Assembly: GCA_023014485.1 (NCBI GenBank) | Contig: JAJOZX010001863.1 | Coordinates: 534,501-598,500 of the forward strand | From: Bathynomus jamesi | Taxonomy: Eukaryota > Arthropoda > Malacostraca > Isopoda > Cirolanidae | DNA: 64,000 nt | Direction: 5' to 3' | Part shown: piece after piece, positions 51,846 through 61,965 of the stretch | Layout: each line of letters opens with the position of its first letter | How positions within the stretch are numbered: position 1 is the stretch's first letter | The notes under the pieces: generated by a model | Seen by the model: only the letters and a program-made list of their open reading frames with translations | Told to the model about the DNA's origin: nothing | Database searches by the model: none | Translations under genes and position numbers: made by a program

Positions 51846-54800
51846 TGCTTGTTTCTAGAGTCTCGAAGGAAGTCATGCCAATTTAGGGGTAATTTGGTTT
51901 TTCCTTCAACCTTTCTTCTGATTCCTTTTCCCCGTTTTTCTCTGGTAGTCTCTTTTAAGGTGCTTGCAGTGTAGGTATCCCAGACGATGTCAATTCGCTG
52001 GCAAGTTTCTAACTGTTTGATGAGATAAGGGACGAATACACGATCTGCATACTCTTCAAAGTTGGTAACACCTGCAGTAGACAGCAAATGGACGATGGCA
52101 GCTCCATCAAGAAGTTTCACATCAAAAGGATCTGGAGGGTTGTCCTTGTTTTCAAATGTAATGATTTTCAGTAGGTCAGACTTTTTCCCAAACCGCAATT
52201 TCCCACCATCAGATAGGGAAGAAGGAAAGGGGTGATTCTCGTGTTGGAAGAATGCATCCATGTCACTATGCCGATGTTGCATAACAATATACAGATGAGA
52301 GAATAGAGCAACATCGTTCTTCAGTAGTTGGATTCCCCCAACATTCCGTACCTGAGATTTCGGCCGAGGACATCTGAAGAGGGCAAGCGAGTTCTTCTTG
52401 ATCGGTGTATGAATTGACCTTGTACAATCTGTGACAACTTCTTTGTAGTATCGGCTATATTGCTCCTTACCCAAATCCTTTATAGTTCTCACTGTATGGA
52501 CCACAGATTCATCCATGACATTCCTTGTGTCTAAGGCCAGTAACTCATTCCCATTATCACAAAATGGATTTCCCATATCACGGAAGACTTCAACGAGATT
52601 AGAAACATGATCCTTGAATCTTCTCTGTGTAGATAGTCCTTCTTCGTGGTGGAAGTTGTTGTCTTCAGTTTCTGGAAGGTTTTCGTCTTCATATTCAGTA
52701 ATCAATCTGGCTTGTTCTGGCCCTGCTACCATCCACTTCTTGAATGCCACTGGATTCTCAGTCAGACCCACCGCGCCTCCTGAACCTTTGACTTTCTCAT
52801 TGTTTTGTTCATGCGCTTGGTCTAAAGGCATGGCTGAGAATCTCTTCTTGGTCTTGTGTACTACCCAGTGTCCATTTCGTGAAAACTCATTCATAACTGG
52901 CTGAGGGAGATTCTTCATGTCCCGGATGTGGAGTGGAAGCCAACGTGCGTAATTCTGGTGGTCAAGAGCAAAGAACCAGGGAACTACTTTCTTCAAGCTT
53001 TCTACATACAATGGAAAGTCTCCTGCACGATGTGATCGTATGAATATGAGGCCGTCTATCTCCATCTGAAGAATTGTCTCCCAGTATTGGAATGTTGGAC
53101 TGACCTGAACCATCTTCTTCTTCCACTCTTCCTTTGTCTTGTCATCATAGGGACCAACAGTTTCCATAAAGGCTTCATGCTGCAGCTTTGCCAATGTCAA
53201 AGCTGTTACCTGGTGAGCATGTCTGGTTCTTGTAAGATGAGAGGCTTTAAGAAATGAGTCAACAGTTCCTGCCGAAGCAATGCCTGCTTGTGTCAAGGCA
53301 TTTGTCCACCCAGATCCCTCTAGATAATCTCCATACGTTCTCCACATGGCCATCTCTGTATGTAGACCTCCAAACATGACGATGACCTTGTCTTCTCCGT
53401 GGGTGTCTGGCCACTTCCACTGAATGAATTTACCAAGGGCATATAGGGGTGCATCGAATGCAACAACTGGTATTTGCCCGGGGTTAAGGAATTCAGTAGC
53501 AGACCGAACAACATTCATTCCATGCTTGATCATCGCTGGAGTAGCGGCCTTTTCATGGAATAAGGGAAGGAGGTAGGAAAGGGTTTTCATTTGATCTTCA
53601 TCTTGTTCTTGCCTTGTAGCGTGGTATGCTGACCATGATATAACATCACCCTTCCCTATCGTGTCTTTCTCCAAGATCCTGAACGCTTCTTTCATCCACT
53701 CCTTTTCCTGGAAACATGCTTCATGGTAGTGTCCCTCAATAGGGTCAGACACATTAGACAACTTCAGGACTTCTACCTTGGTTTTGTCCATTGCAACAGC
53801 TGGTACAATTGAGTAGGACATGAGTAACTCCAAGTCCTTTGAACCTAGAGAAGGTAGCACAAGATCACCTTGTTTGGTTCCACAGTTTGAGACAGTTGGG
53901 AACTGAAACAGACTAATCCCTGTACCATGAAATGATCCAACGGCAGTTGTACTAGATGGGTTGTAATCCAGATTGTCAAGTGCCCCAACAATAAATGGTC
54001 CATGACGAAACTGAGCTGGTACAACCACTCCTTTGGTCTTGAAGTTCTGGCACACTGCTGTTGCAAGTTGGCTTTCGACTTGAAGAATTCGGTCATAACT
54101 CACACTGAGACCCAATTCATATAGTTGTGTAATTAATGATTTTGACCGAATTTCAGTATGAATTTTCAGACCAAGATACAGAGGCAATGGTGGTTCTCTT
54201 TCCAAAGAATGGCGAACCTTAGATGATGATGTATGCTTGTTCCTAAAATTAAAAAGGATAAGTTGCGAGACAGTGAGAGTTGCAGGGGAGTCTTCTGGTG
54301 TTTGGTCCTTCACGTCAGCACCATTTGTGATCATAGATATAAGGGTTTTCAAGGTTGTAGGTACCGATTCCTGTTGACAACCAGATGGAAAGGCACCTGC
54401 AAACTTGAATCCAGTAAAGTTGACGATTTCCTTGCGTATGATTCTAGCAGCTTTTGCAAGAATCATAGTATCTCCTTCAAAATTCTGTCTATTTGTCTCT
54501 CTGAGCATTTCCTGAATTCCCTGCTGAAAAACTAAGATTTTGTTCTTGCCATCACTCACTTCCTGGGCATATGGGAAATACTCCAGAATCTTCTCTCTGA
54601 ATCGTCCTCTGTTCATTTCCTTATTAATACCTAAGTCCCGAAGTCTTTTTTGATACAGATCAAATAGCACAGAAAACTTCATTTGAAAGATTCCTTCTTC
54701 CACGCAATTTTCTACATGATTAACGACCTCAACTATTGCCTTTGCTTTCATCAAGTTTTCTTCATAGCCTTCTTCCTTGCTCTGTTTTTGTCTCAAAAGT

Positions 54801-55345
54801 GAGCGGTAACGGTTCCGATAAAATGTCAAGCATTGCAGATGATACTTGGCTTCAATGGCCATGAGATCACCACCTCCTATTCTAGACATTAGTTCTGTGT
54901 CACTGAGTTCTGTAGCCATCATTCGTAAATTGACGTCAGCGCCAAATGTACTGAATTCGTGAAGATGCCCATGTGTTTGTTGACAAAACACACAAGTTGC
55001 TTTGTCCATAGGATGCCGCTGAACCCGCTTCCCCGTAGATGAACTGGTTTCACCTTCATCCGCCCTTTCTCTCTTTTTTGTAGCCCTTTCAAGCTTTTCT
55101 TTACTAAATTTAACATGGCATGACTTGTGCCACACAGCTTTATTCTGAACCAGATCTTCAACAGTCACCTCTTCATTGAAAAGAAGAGGAACTGGTAGTC
55201 TTCCAAGATTCTTGAATGCGTTGACATTCTCCATAAATGTTGCATATGCTTCAGTTTTTTTACCACTCACAGCATTGAGTGGACATTTAAGAGTCTCACC
55301 TTTGCTCTCTTGACAAACCATGCATTTGCTCCAATCCATGTTCAC
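51728..55345 (-). CDS. 1205-codon transposase-like protein of the Academ-like element
   Basis: Longest frame in the window, starting MNMDWSKCMVCQES. Two N-terminal Cys/His modules are visible: C8, C11, C21, H73, C76 and C118, C121, H169, C172, the second of each ending in H-x2-C before a basic or aromatic stretch. A middle part has LDNLDYNPSSTTAVGSFHGT (D456, D459) and VVAFDAPLYALGKFIQWKWP (D630), then MFGGLHTEMAMW (E663). These are plausible catalytic acids of an RNase H-like fold, by inference only. Such proteins occur as uncharacterised multi-copy loci in many invertebrates. After NKQEL (about 51845) the reading leaves the family pattern; the expected continuation is in the next frame. So the true product was longer. 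Confidence 0.7.
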   Translation of the reverse strand: MNMDWSKCMVCQESKGETLKCPLNAVSGKKTEAYATFMENVNAFKNLGRLPVPLLFNEEVTVEDLVQNKAVWHKSCHVKFSKEKLERATKKRERADEGETSSSTGKRVQRHPMDKATCVFCQQTHGHLHEFSTFGADVNLRMMATELSDTELMSRIGGGDLMAIEAKYHLQCLTFYRNRYRSLLRQKQSKEEGYEENLMKAKAIVEVVNHVENCVEEGIFQMKFSVLFDLYQKRLRDLGINKEMNRGRFREKILEYFPYAQEVSDGKNKILVFQQGIQEMLRETNRQNFEGDTMILAKAARIIRKEIVNFTGFKFAGAFPSGCQQESVPTTLKTLISMITNGADVKDQTPEDSPATLTVSQLILFNFRNKHTSSSKVRHSLEREPPLPLYLGLKIHTEIRSKSLITQLYELGLSVSYDRILQVESQLATAVCQNFKTKGVVVPAQFRHGPFIVGALDNLDYNPSSTTAVGSFHGTGISLFQFPTVSNCGTKQGDLVLPSLGSKDLELLMSYSIVPAVAMDKTKVEVLKLSNVSDPIEGHYHEACFQEKEWMKEAFRILEKDTIGKGDVISWSAYHATRQEQDEDQMKTLSYLLPLFHEKAATPAMIKHGMNVVRSATEFLNPGQIPVVAFDAPLYALGKFIQWKWPDTHGEDKVIVMFGGLHTEMAMWRTYGDYLEGSGWTNALTQAGIASAGTVDSFLKASHLTRTRHAHQVTALTLAKLQHEAFMETVGPYDDKTKEEWKKKMVQVSPTFQYWETILQMEIDGLIFIRSHRAGDFPLYVESLKKVVPWFFALDHQNYARWLPLHIRDMKNLPQPVMNEFSRNGHWVVHKTKKRFSAMPLDQAHEQNNEKVKGSGGAVGLTENPVAFKKWMVAGPEQARLITEYEDENLPETEDNNFHHEEGLSTQRRFKDHVSNLVEVFRDMGNPFCDNGNELLALDTRNVMDESVVHTVRTIKDLGKEQYSRYYKEVVTDCTRSIHTPIKKNSLALFRCPRPKSQVRNVGGIQLLKNDVALFSHLYIVMQHRHSDMDAFFQHENHPFPSSLSDGGKLRFGKKSDLLKIITFENKDNPPDPFDVKLLDGAAIVHLLSTAGVTNFEEYADRVFVPYLIKQLETCQRIDIVWDTYTASTLKETTREKRGKGIRRKVEGKTKLPLNWHDFLRDSRNKQELLLHQDLKSSSMGPTAQCQDATMRRQTLDCSFIFKMQ

Positions 55346-55738
55346 AAATCACCTGCAAAACAGAAAAGCACATATTATATAGTTATATTATTAAATATTT
55401 TACATTAAATAAACATTTAAGGGTAATTCTGATTATTTTATAGCAATCCTGGCATCGAAATATGTAGGTTTAGGGACTATTTATTTACAATTACTCCTCA
55501 CAATAGTTTGTTGATTTCTAGCTGGCAGCCATCTTGGATTTCCAAAATGGCAGCCAAGATAGGGTTGTGCGTCTTGGTTCCGGGGAAAAATTGGTAGCTA
55601 AGGTCCTGAACAACATTTGAGCCAAGTTTGGTGCTTTTGTCCAGAATGTCCACTTACTTCAAAAATCAGGGTCTAAGCTACTGCACTAAGAAACCCCGTC
55701 AACTTTGAACCGACCAAGGCCATAGACGGAGGGGTTAA

Positions 55739-55750
55739 CATATATATATA

Positions 55751-55801
<51 letters not shown>

Positions 55802-55805
55802 ATAT
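55739..55805. repeat. (TA)n microsatellite
   Basis: TA runs with a few slips. Confidence 0.95.
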
Positions 55806-55925
55806 GTCAATACTCGAGATACATTAACAGCTTCAGTTCGAGTGGGAGAGAAAGCTTTACCGTTTTACATAGAGCACCGCTCCGCCCAAACACCCGTTTA
55901 TGGTAGTGGCAGCTCAAAGAATCAT
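55805..55925 (-). repeat. Dispersed repeat U, copy
   Basis: Minus strand: GGCGGAGCGGTGCTCTATG, AAAACGGTAAAGCTTTC. The counterpart at 32733-32835 reads GCAGAGCGGTGCTCTGTA, AAAACAGTGAGGCTTTC. A third candidate lies near 57765-57870. Not recognised. Confidence 0.55.
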
Positions 55926-55976
55926 TGTTAAGTATAAAATTGTATAGAGAGGGTCAACGTACAAACGAGGCTTCTG

Positions 55977-55979
<3 letters not shown>

Positions 55980-56071
<92 letters not shown>
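55980..56071. repeat. (CA)n(TA)n microsatellite
   Basis: Compound run. Confidence 0.95.
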
Positions 56072-56081
56072 CTGTATATAT

Positions 56082-56521
56082 TTAGGGTGACAATAAAAAT
56101 CGAAAGTTGGAGTTTTTTATTGGCCATTTGTTCAATGCTGCTACTACATGAGAAAACAATGTACTGTAAATATTAGGTCATTCAGATAATATTTAAGGGT
56201 GTCTCAAGTGAGGTAAATAATTCTCCTTATAACACAAATTAATTGTTCATTACCTAGTAAAAATAAATTAATATTTTTTTAATTAATGTAAATAAACGTT
56301 AGTTTTAGTTCATAAAGTTTAAGTGCAGGCGTACTTCAATCGTAATAAGTAATTAAAAAAAATATTAATGAATAAGGAGAATTATTTACCTCACTTGAGA
56401 CACCCTTAAATATTATCTGAATGACCTAATATTTGCAGTACATTGTTTTCTCATGTAGTAGCAGCATTGAACAAATGGCCAATAAAAAACTCCAACTTTC
56501 GATTTTTATTGTCACCCTAAT
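56082..56521. mobile_element. Hairpin MITE with about 150-bp inverted repeats
   Basis: Starts TTAGGGTGACAATAAAAATC and ends with its complement. Arms (56082-56235, 56370-56521) are almost identical and include GTTGGAGTTTTTTATTGGCC, GTACTGTAAATATTAGGTC and GTGTCTCAAGTGAGGTAAAT. The 130-bp middle is unique. TA on both flanks suggests a Tc1/mariner-type MITE. Confidence 0.85.
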
Positions 56522-56559
56522 ATATATATATATGCAATAAAACAACACGTGAACTTTTT

Positions 56560-56680
56560 AATAAGCAAAGAACCACAGGGAAAAGGAAAAGGAAACACGA
56601 AATCCGAGCGTTTTCGTGATATATTCACGAAAGCGCTCGGATTTCGTGTTTCCTTTTCCTTTTCCCTGTGGTTCTTTGCT

Positions 56681-56690
<10 letters not shown>
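56560..56690. mobile_element. Short palindrome related to PLE termini
   Basis: Arms of about 60 bp (AGCAAAGAACCACAGGGAAA, AAGGAAACACGAAATCCGAG) meet near 56625. The right arm has CACGAAAGCGCTCGGATTTC, that is GAA plus the AGCGCT stem III, but the CTGANGA box is absent. A truncated, fourth type of PLE terminus. Confidence 0.65.
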
Positions 56691-56715
<25 letters not shown>

Positions 56716-56794
56716 TGATGATGAAAATAACCACGAAGGAAAAAGGAAACATAGAATGGTGCTCAAGCACTTTTTACCCCGGACATGACACCCC

Positions 56795-57502
56795 CATCAA
56801 GAAAGCCATATTTTCTTCAATGTTTCTCCGCGCTCTTAGGATCGCCAGTCCAGAATACATGGATGCCGAATTAGAAAAAATCAACAGTATTGGAAGTGAT
56901 TTGTGTTACCCAGCTGCTTTTTTTAAATTTTGTGTTAACAAGGCAAAACGAACTTTCTATCGTGTGAATAATAACCCTCGCACTTTGTCGAAGAATATTT
57001 TAGTAGGCCCTACTTCCATTTTTCCCAGGCTTTTTAGTCATTGCTAATGTATGATACTTAAACTTTTGAATATTAATGTAGTATTTTCGTATGACAATAT
57101 TGTGAAAAATATCATAGTAAAAAATAGCCCTGTCAATCTATCAATAATTCAGGCATCATCTATGAAATTGGTTGTAAACAATGTGATTCCTTTTACATTG
57201 GACAGATGGGAAAGGATTTGCACACGCGTGTAAAACAGCATCAATATTCCGTTAGAACGGGACAGTCGTCCAGTGCCCTTTTCGTCTATTTGTCAGAGTT
57301 ATCCCACTGTATTGATTGGAATAATGCTTCAATTTTGTTTCACTCAAGCAACATTGTTAATAGAAATATTCTTGAGTCTGCCATTATTCAACTTATAAAT
57401 AATTTCAACATTAGCCAGGGCCTTTTTTCGCTTGATCCTGTTGTTTTGAATTCGTTCAGAACGGGTTTAGAACAGAGGGGCAAAGTGCTAAAACTCTGGT
57501 AG
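56795..57502 (+). pseudogene. PLE-B protein: linker and GIY-YIG endonuclease
   Basis: FLRALRIASPEYMDAELEKI, SDLCYPAAFFKFCVNKAKRT, a stop near 57047, ILKLLNINVVFSYDNIVK, then a shifted frame IIYEIGCKQCDSFYIGQMGK. This last segment carries the GIY-like (IYEIGC) and YIG (FYIGQ) motifs with a Cys pair between. DLHTRVKQHQYSVRTGQSSS and NIVNRNILESAIIQ follow, with the conserved Glu. It ends with a stop after GKVLKLW. The reverse transcriptase is missing; one stop and two shifts are present. Confidence 0.85.
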
Positions 57503-57609
57503 TTTTTCCTTATAAATTTGTATGCTCCTCTTACAATTTTTCTTTTTCAATTTTCTTTTTTCTTTTTTTTTGTGACCTATATATAGTCTCGAACTTGTTA
57601 TTTATTTCA

Positions 57610-57649
57610 ATGTTCCTGAGGATGTCATTAGACGAAAGCGCTTGAGCAC
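57610..57649 (+). ncRNA. Hammerhead ribozyme motif (PLE-B)
   Basis: TGTTC, CTGAGGA, stem II GTC/GAC, GAA, AGCGCT, T, GAGCAC. The outermost stem I pair is lost (A opposite C). It lies about 110 bp 3' of the GIY-YIG frame. Confidence 0.7.
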
Positions 57650-57725
57650 TATTCTGTGTTTCCTTTTTCCTTCGTGGTTATTTTCATCATACATATTATT
57701 CACGTGTTACTTTCGTGAAATAATT

Positions 57726-58508
57726 GTCATATATGTATATTATGTATCGATTCATTCATAGTTTACGTGTAAGTATGAAGAGTTAAACATCTTTTCACGT
57801 AGAGCACCATTACGCACATATGCCCATTTCGGGGTACAAGCAGCGCGGAGCACCATTGCCAAGCCAATATGGCGTCAAAGTACGGACAAAGCTTTCGTAC
57901 GTACTTCATCACCAATGAAAGCATGAATGCTCTGTGTTAGTCTAGCCTAGTCTAAAGAACGTTCATATCTGTATTCAATTGATTGTAATTTTCGTTAGTT
58001 TGTATTGCAGACACCCCCAGTTATTATTAGTCCTGGTGCATGATTCTTCAAGAGCAAGATGCACCGCGAGTTTGTTTCTCCCTCAGGCAGCACAAATTTA
58101 CCTGTATCAATTAAAAAAAAATATATTTATCCAGAAAAGAATACAAGTGACAGAGTTTTACAATTTTTAAATATTTGATATGATAATATATTCATATGCC
58201 CTTGGAAGCATGGAGGCCTTTTAGGCAAAATTAATGGCAGTTAGTTTATTTATTACATTAAAACAGTGAAAGTAACAAGTGATGGTAACAGTGATAAAAA
58301 ATAATAATAAGAGCAATAATAATAACTAGTAATAATAATAATAATAATATAATAATAATAATGCAATATAAAGTTTTCAAAATGTCACATAATTTGAAAT
58401 TAAATGATTTATTGTATATTTAGTAGGAAATAAATGATGCTTAATAAAAATATATATAAAAAAAAACAATAGATTACGAAATTAAAGCTGCTTAATGAAA
58501 TTAGCATA
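57726..58508. other. No gene seen
   Basis: AT-rich; contains a possible repeat U copy at 57765-57870 and (AAT)n near 58316-58360. Confidence 0.5.
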
Positions 58509-58830
58509 TTTTAAATCAGTGGTTCTTAACCTTTTTTGGAGGCCGCACCCCGTCGGTTCTCAGAATATTATCTCGCACCCCTTGTCAAAGTTTTAAGGAT
58601 AGTTTTAAGGACTTAGAATTAAAAATATAGAATTATATTTTGAATATATTTTCGCAGTAACACTACACAAAAACAGTTAAAATGACAGTTTACACTTTTA
58701 GTGTTTTTTCTGTTCTTGTTTCTTGTCTGTGAAACGAGGAACTTTCTCCTCACCTCCTACCCTTGTCGACTTGAAGCCGTCCGCCAAGCACAAGGAGGCA
58801 ACACCAACTATTGAGTGGTTTTGTTTAGAC

Positions 58831-59024
58831 CAGGGGTCATCAACCTGGGCGGTAGCGCCCACTAGTGGGCTCACATTAAAGGTAATTAAACATTTATTTC
58901 ATTACTTATTTTATCGATTATGTTGATTTATTCTTTTTGATCTAAGGTGGGCGATAAGCTTTTTTAATTTAAAAAAAAATCGTAAAACTGGGCGGTGAAC
59001 AAAAAAAAAGGTTGGTGACCCCTG
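58831..59024. mobile_element. Nested hAT MITE, perfect 8-bp TSD
   Basis: CAGGGGTCATCAACCT and, inward, CAGGGGTCACCAACCT, flanked by GTTTAGAC (58823-58830, 59025-59032). GGGCGGT and GGGCGAT motifs near each end. Confidence 0.93.
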
Positions 59025-59111
59025 GTTTAGACGTAGAATTAATTTGTCTAAAAAGATGCAACAATCAGTTTTTTTGTACCTCTATTAGTTTCATCTGTGC
59101 AGGGAGGGCAA

Positions 59112-59975
<864 letters not shown>

Positions 59976-59993
59976 TCATATATCATATTTATG

Positions 59994-59999
<6 letters not shown>

Positions 60000-60036
<37 letters not shown>
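60000..60036. repeat. (CA)n microsatellite within the hAT
   Basis: CA run. Confidence 0.95.
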
Positions 60037-60043
<7 letters not shown>

Positions 60044-60480
60044 CACATTTGTTACTGCGACTGAATCTCTGTCCAGGCGGCAATGTTCTTTTTCTGTGTA
60101 TTACGTGTTACATGTTGCGACGCATATTGACACATAATAACAAGTAAAGAGAAGTAGTAAAAAAATGACTGCATGCGGGGAAACAAATCTAATTTCACTA
60201 ACTATGTAATTGAACCAGCCAGCATTATTCGCACCCTCAGTAATGACATCTCGCACCCCAAGGGGGGTGCAGGTTAAGAACCACTGTTTTAAATAGTTGA
60301 TTGCAAAATTGATTACTATGGTAAAAATGGCAGTAATGAACTATTACATCAGTAGGAGCTAATGAAGTGGTTCTTTTTAGAGATTTGCAAAATACATTTA
60401 ATGATGAAGCCTGCCTGATGTGCATGGAATTGCATTCTATGTATCTGCTCCTTTGAAAGAGAGTGCATTTCCTGCAGTTT

Positions 60481-60951
60481 CTATTGTATAGTTAGGTTTG
60501 TGTATAAAATCACTAGGCAGTCTGGTGTTATAACAATATTGTATTTGATGGGGAAGATGATTGCTCTTTGAATGGGTGATGTATATTTATTTTTATTGAT
60601 AACTTTGAACATATTGACAGCAACATTGAATTTGTATAAGTCATTTAGTTTTAAAATATTTAGCTTTTTAAACATTGGGTAAGTATGACTTTGTCTGTTG
60701 ACATTATTTGAGAAAGTTCGCAGACATTTTTTATAAATTACTTCCAAAGGATGTTTTATATATTTCTTTGAGCTATTCCATGTTGTAATGCAATATAATA
60801 AATGTGGATGAATGAAAGAATAATATAGGGTAAAGAGTGCGTTTTGAGGCAGGGTTGTTTTTAGTTTAAATAATATGAAGAGAAATTTTGATATTTTGGA
60901 TTTGATATGTTGTAGGATACGTGAGTTTTGAAATTTAGTTTTCCGTCTCAA
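60481..60951 (-). pseudogene. LINE ORF2 C-terminal region
   Basis: 156-codon frame: NSRILQHIKSKISKFLFIL, TLYYSFIHPHLLYCITTWNS, YIKHPLEVIYKKCLRTF, PMFKKLNILKLNDLYKFNVA. YYSFIHPHLLYCI and the LxxLQxK-like KCLR stretch typify the thumb-adjacent domain of CR1/L2/Daphne-type LINEs. Catalytic motifs lie upstream in broken frames. The N-terminal Met is not a true start. Confidence 0.8.
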
Positions 60952-61721
60952 TTAATGCCAAGTACTTTAACCTCATTCAGCCTTGCAAGAGAAGTATTCC
61001 CAATTTTTATTTGACAGTTTGTATTAATATGTTTTGTGGTAATGATCATATAAAATGACTTTGTCAGGTTCAATAAAAGTTTATTAGCACACATCCATTT
61101 GGACACATTTTCTAAATGTTTGTTCGTTTCATTAATCAGAACGTCTGCGTTGTGATGGGAAGAAGTAAGTGTGGTATCATCCGCGCATTGTACGCAATTT
61201 AATGTGGTTAAGAGATGAAAATAACGTGAATTAGAAATAGTAATGGTCCAAGAATAGATCTTTGTGCGATTCCACTAGTTAGCAGCATCTTGTCGGATAA
61301 ATTATCTTTTAATATGATGTACTGATAACGATTTGACAGATATGATTTAAACCAATCGAGGATATTTCCTTTTATTCCTTATATGTGAAGTTTATTCAAT
61401 AAGATTTCATGCGAAAATGTATCAAATGCTTTTGACAAGTCGAGGAAGATCAAGGCAGTGTTTTTTTTGCTGTTTAAGTTCTGATACACATTTTCTAGTA
61501 GCATGTTTATGGAATCTTCCGTTGTATGTTCACCTCTAAACCCAAACTGTGTTTTAGTTAAAATATCGTATTTGATGAGGTATTTAGTAAGTTTAGTTTA
61601 TACGATTTTTTCAAATACTTTACTTAAAGTTGGCAATACAGAAATGGGGTGATAATTGGACAGAGTGTTTGGGTTTCCCGACTTAATGTAAATACAGGGT
61701 ATACTGCGGCTTCTTTTAGAG

Positions 61722-61922
61722 CAGTGGTGCACAAACTTTTTTGATGTGAGGGCCAAGCGAAGAAAATAACTAAATGTATTAGCCTACTTACTTTCCATCT
61801 AAGTCATAAATTGGGTCACTTTTATATTCTAACTTTTTCATTGAATTGAAAAGACCCGTGGGGCCACTGAAAAGACCCGTGGGGACACATTTGGCCCGCG
61901 GGCCAGGGTTTGTGCATCACTG
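61722..61922. mobile_element. hAT MITE in the LINE, 8-bp TSD
   Basis: CAGTGGTGCACAAACTT and, inward, CAGTGATGCACAAACCC, flanked by TTTTAGAG (61714-61721) and TTTTAGAC (61923-61930). It contains a tandem pair of AAAGACCCGTGGGGCCAC-like units near the right end. Confidence 0.88.
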
Positions 61923-61965
61923 TTTTAGACTGTCAGGGAATCAGAGTTATACTCGTACTACCTCG

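Larger units (their letters stand above)
50240..55690 (-). mobile_element. Large DNA transposon, probably Academ-like (AcademX type)
   Basis: Inverted ends: 50261-50293 (GTGGACAATCCGGAC, AAAAGCACCAAACT) match the reverse complement of 55624-55660 (GTGGACATTCTGGAC, AAAAGCACCAAACT). A second inverted block further in contains ATGGCCGCCAT at the left and ATGGCTGCCA at the right. The outer limits are uncertain; CAGTAGCTTAGACCC (inward from about 55683) may be the true right terminus. I could not identify a TSD. The element holds a transposase-like frame and an XPG-like nuclease. Kojima described Academ lineages coding for XPG nuclease (AcademX); that assignment is recalled knowledge, not a search result. 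Confidence 0.65.
56710..57725 (+). mobile_element. PLE family B, 3' half with GIY-YIG and hammerhead
   Basis: Starts with the terminal segment (ACCACGAAGGAAAAAGG, ATGGTGCTCAAGCAC), then coding sequence, then the same terminus with a hammerhead (57610-57649) and ACGTGTTACTTTCGTGAAAT. The first half of the left terminus is interrupted after GCTCAAGCACTTTT. Confidence 0.85.
60430..61965 (-). mobile_element. CR1/L2-group LINE fragment, hosting a hAT MITE
   Basis: Minus strand from 61.96 kb: FPDSLKEAAVYPVF (after removing the MITE), VLPTLSKVFEKIV, TKTQFGFRGEHTTEDSINML, IFLDLSKAFDTFSHEILLNK with the first catalytic Asp, NILDWFKSYLSNRYQYI, SGIAQRSILGPLLFLI. Then come a frameshifted AD-region near 61180 and the C-terminal frame. 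Stops and shifts throughout. The 3' end near 60430 has no clear tail. Confidence 0.82.

Noticed and set aside
51728..55345. Host single-copy gene
   Set aside because: No introns, inverted repeats on both sides, transposase/nuclease-like motifs and location among mobile elements favour a transposon, though this is not proven.
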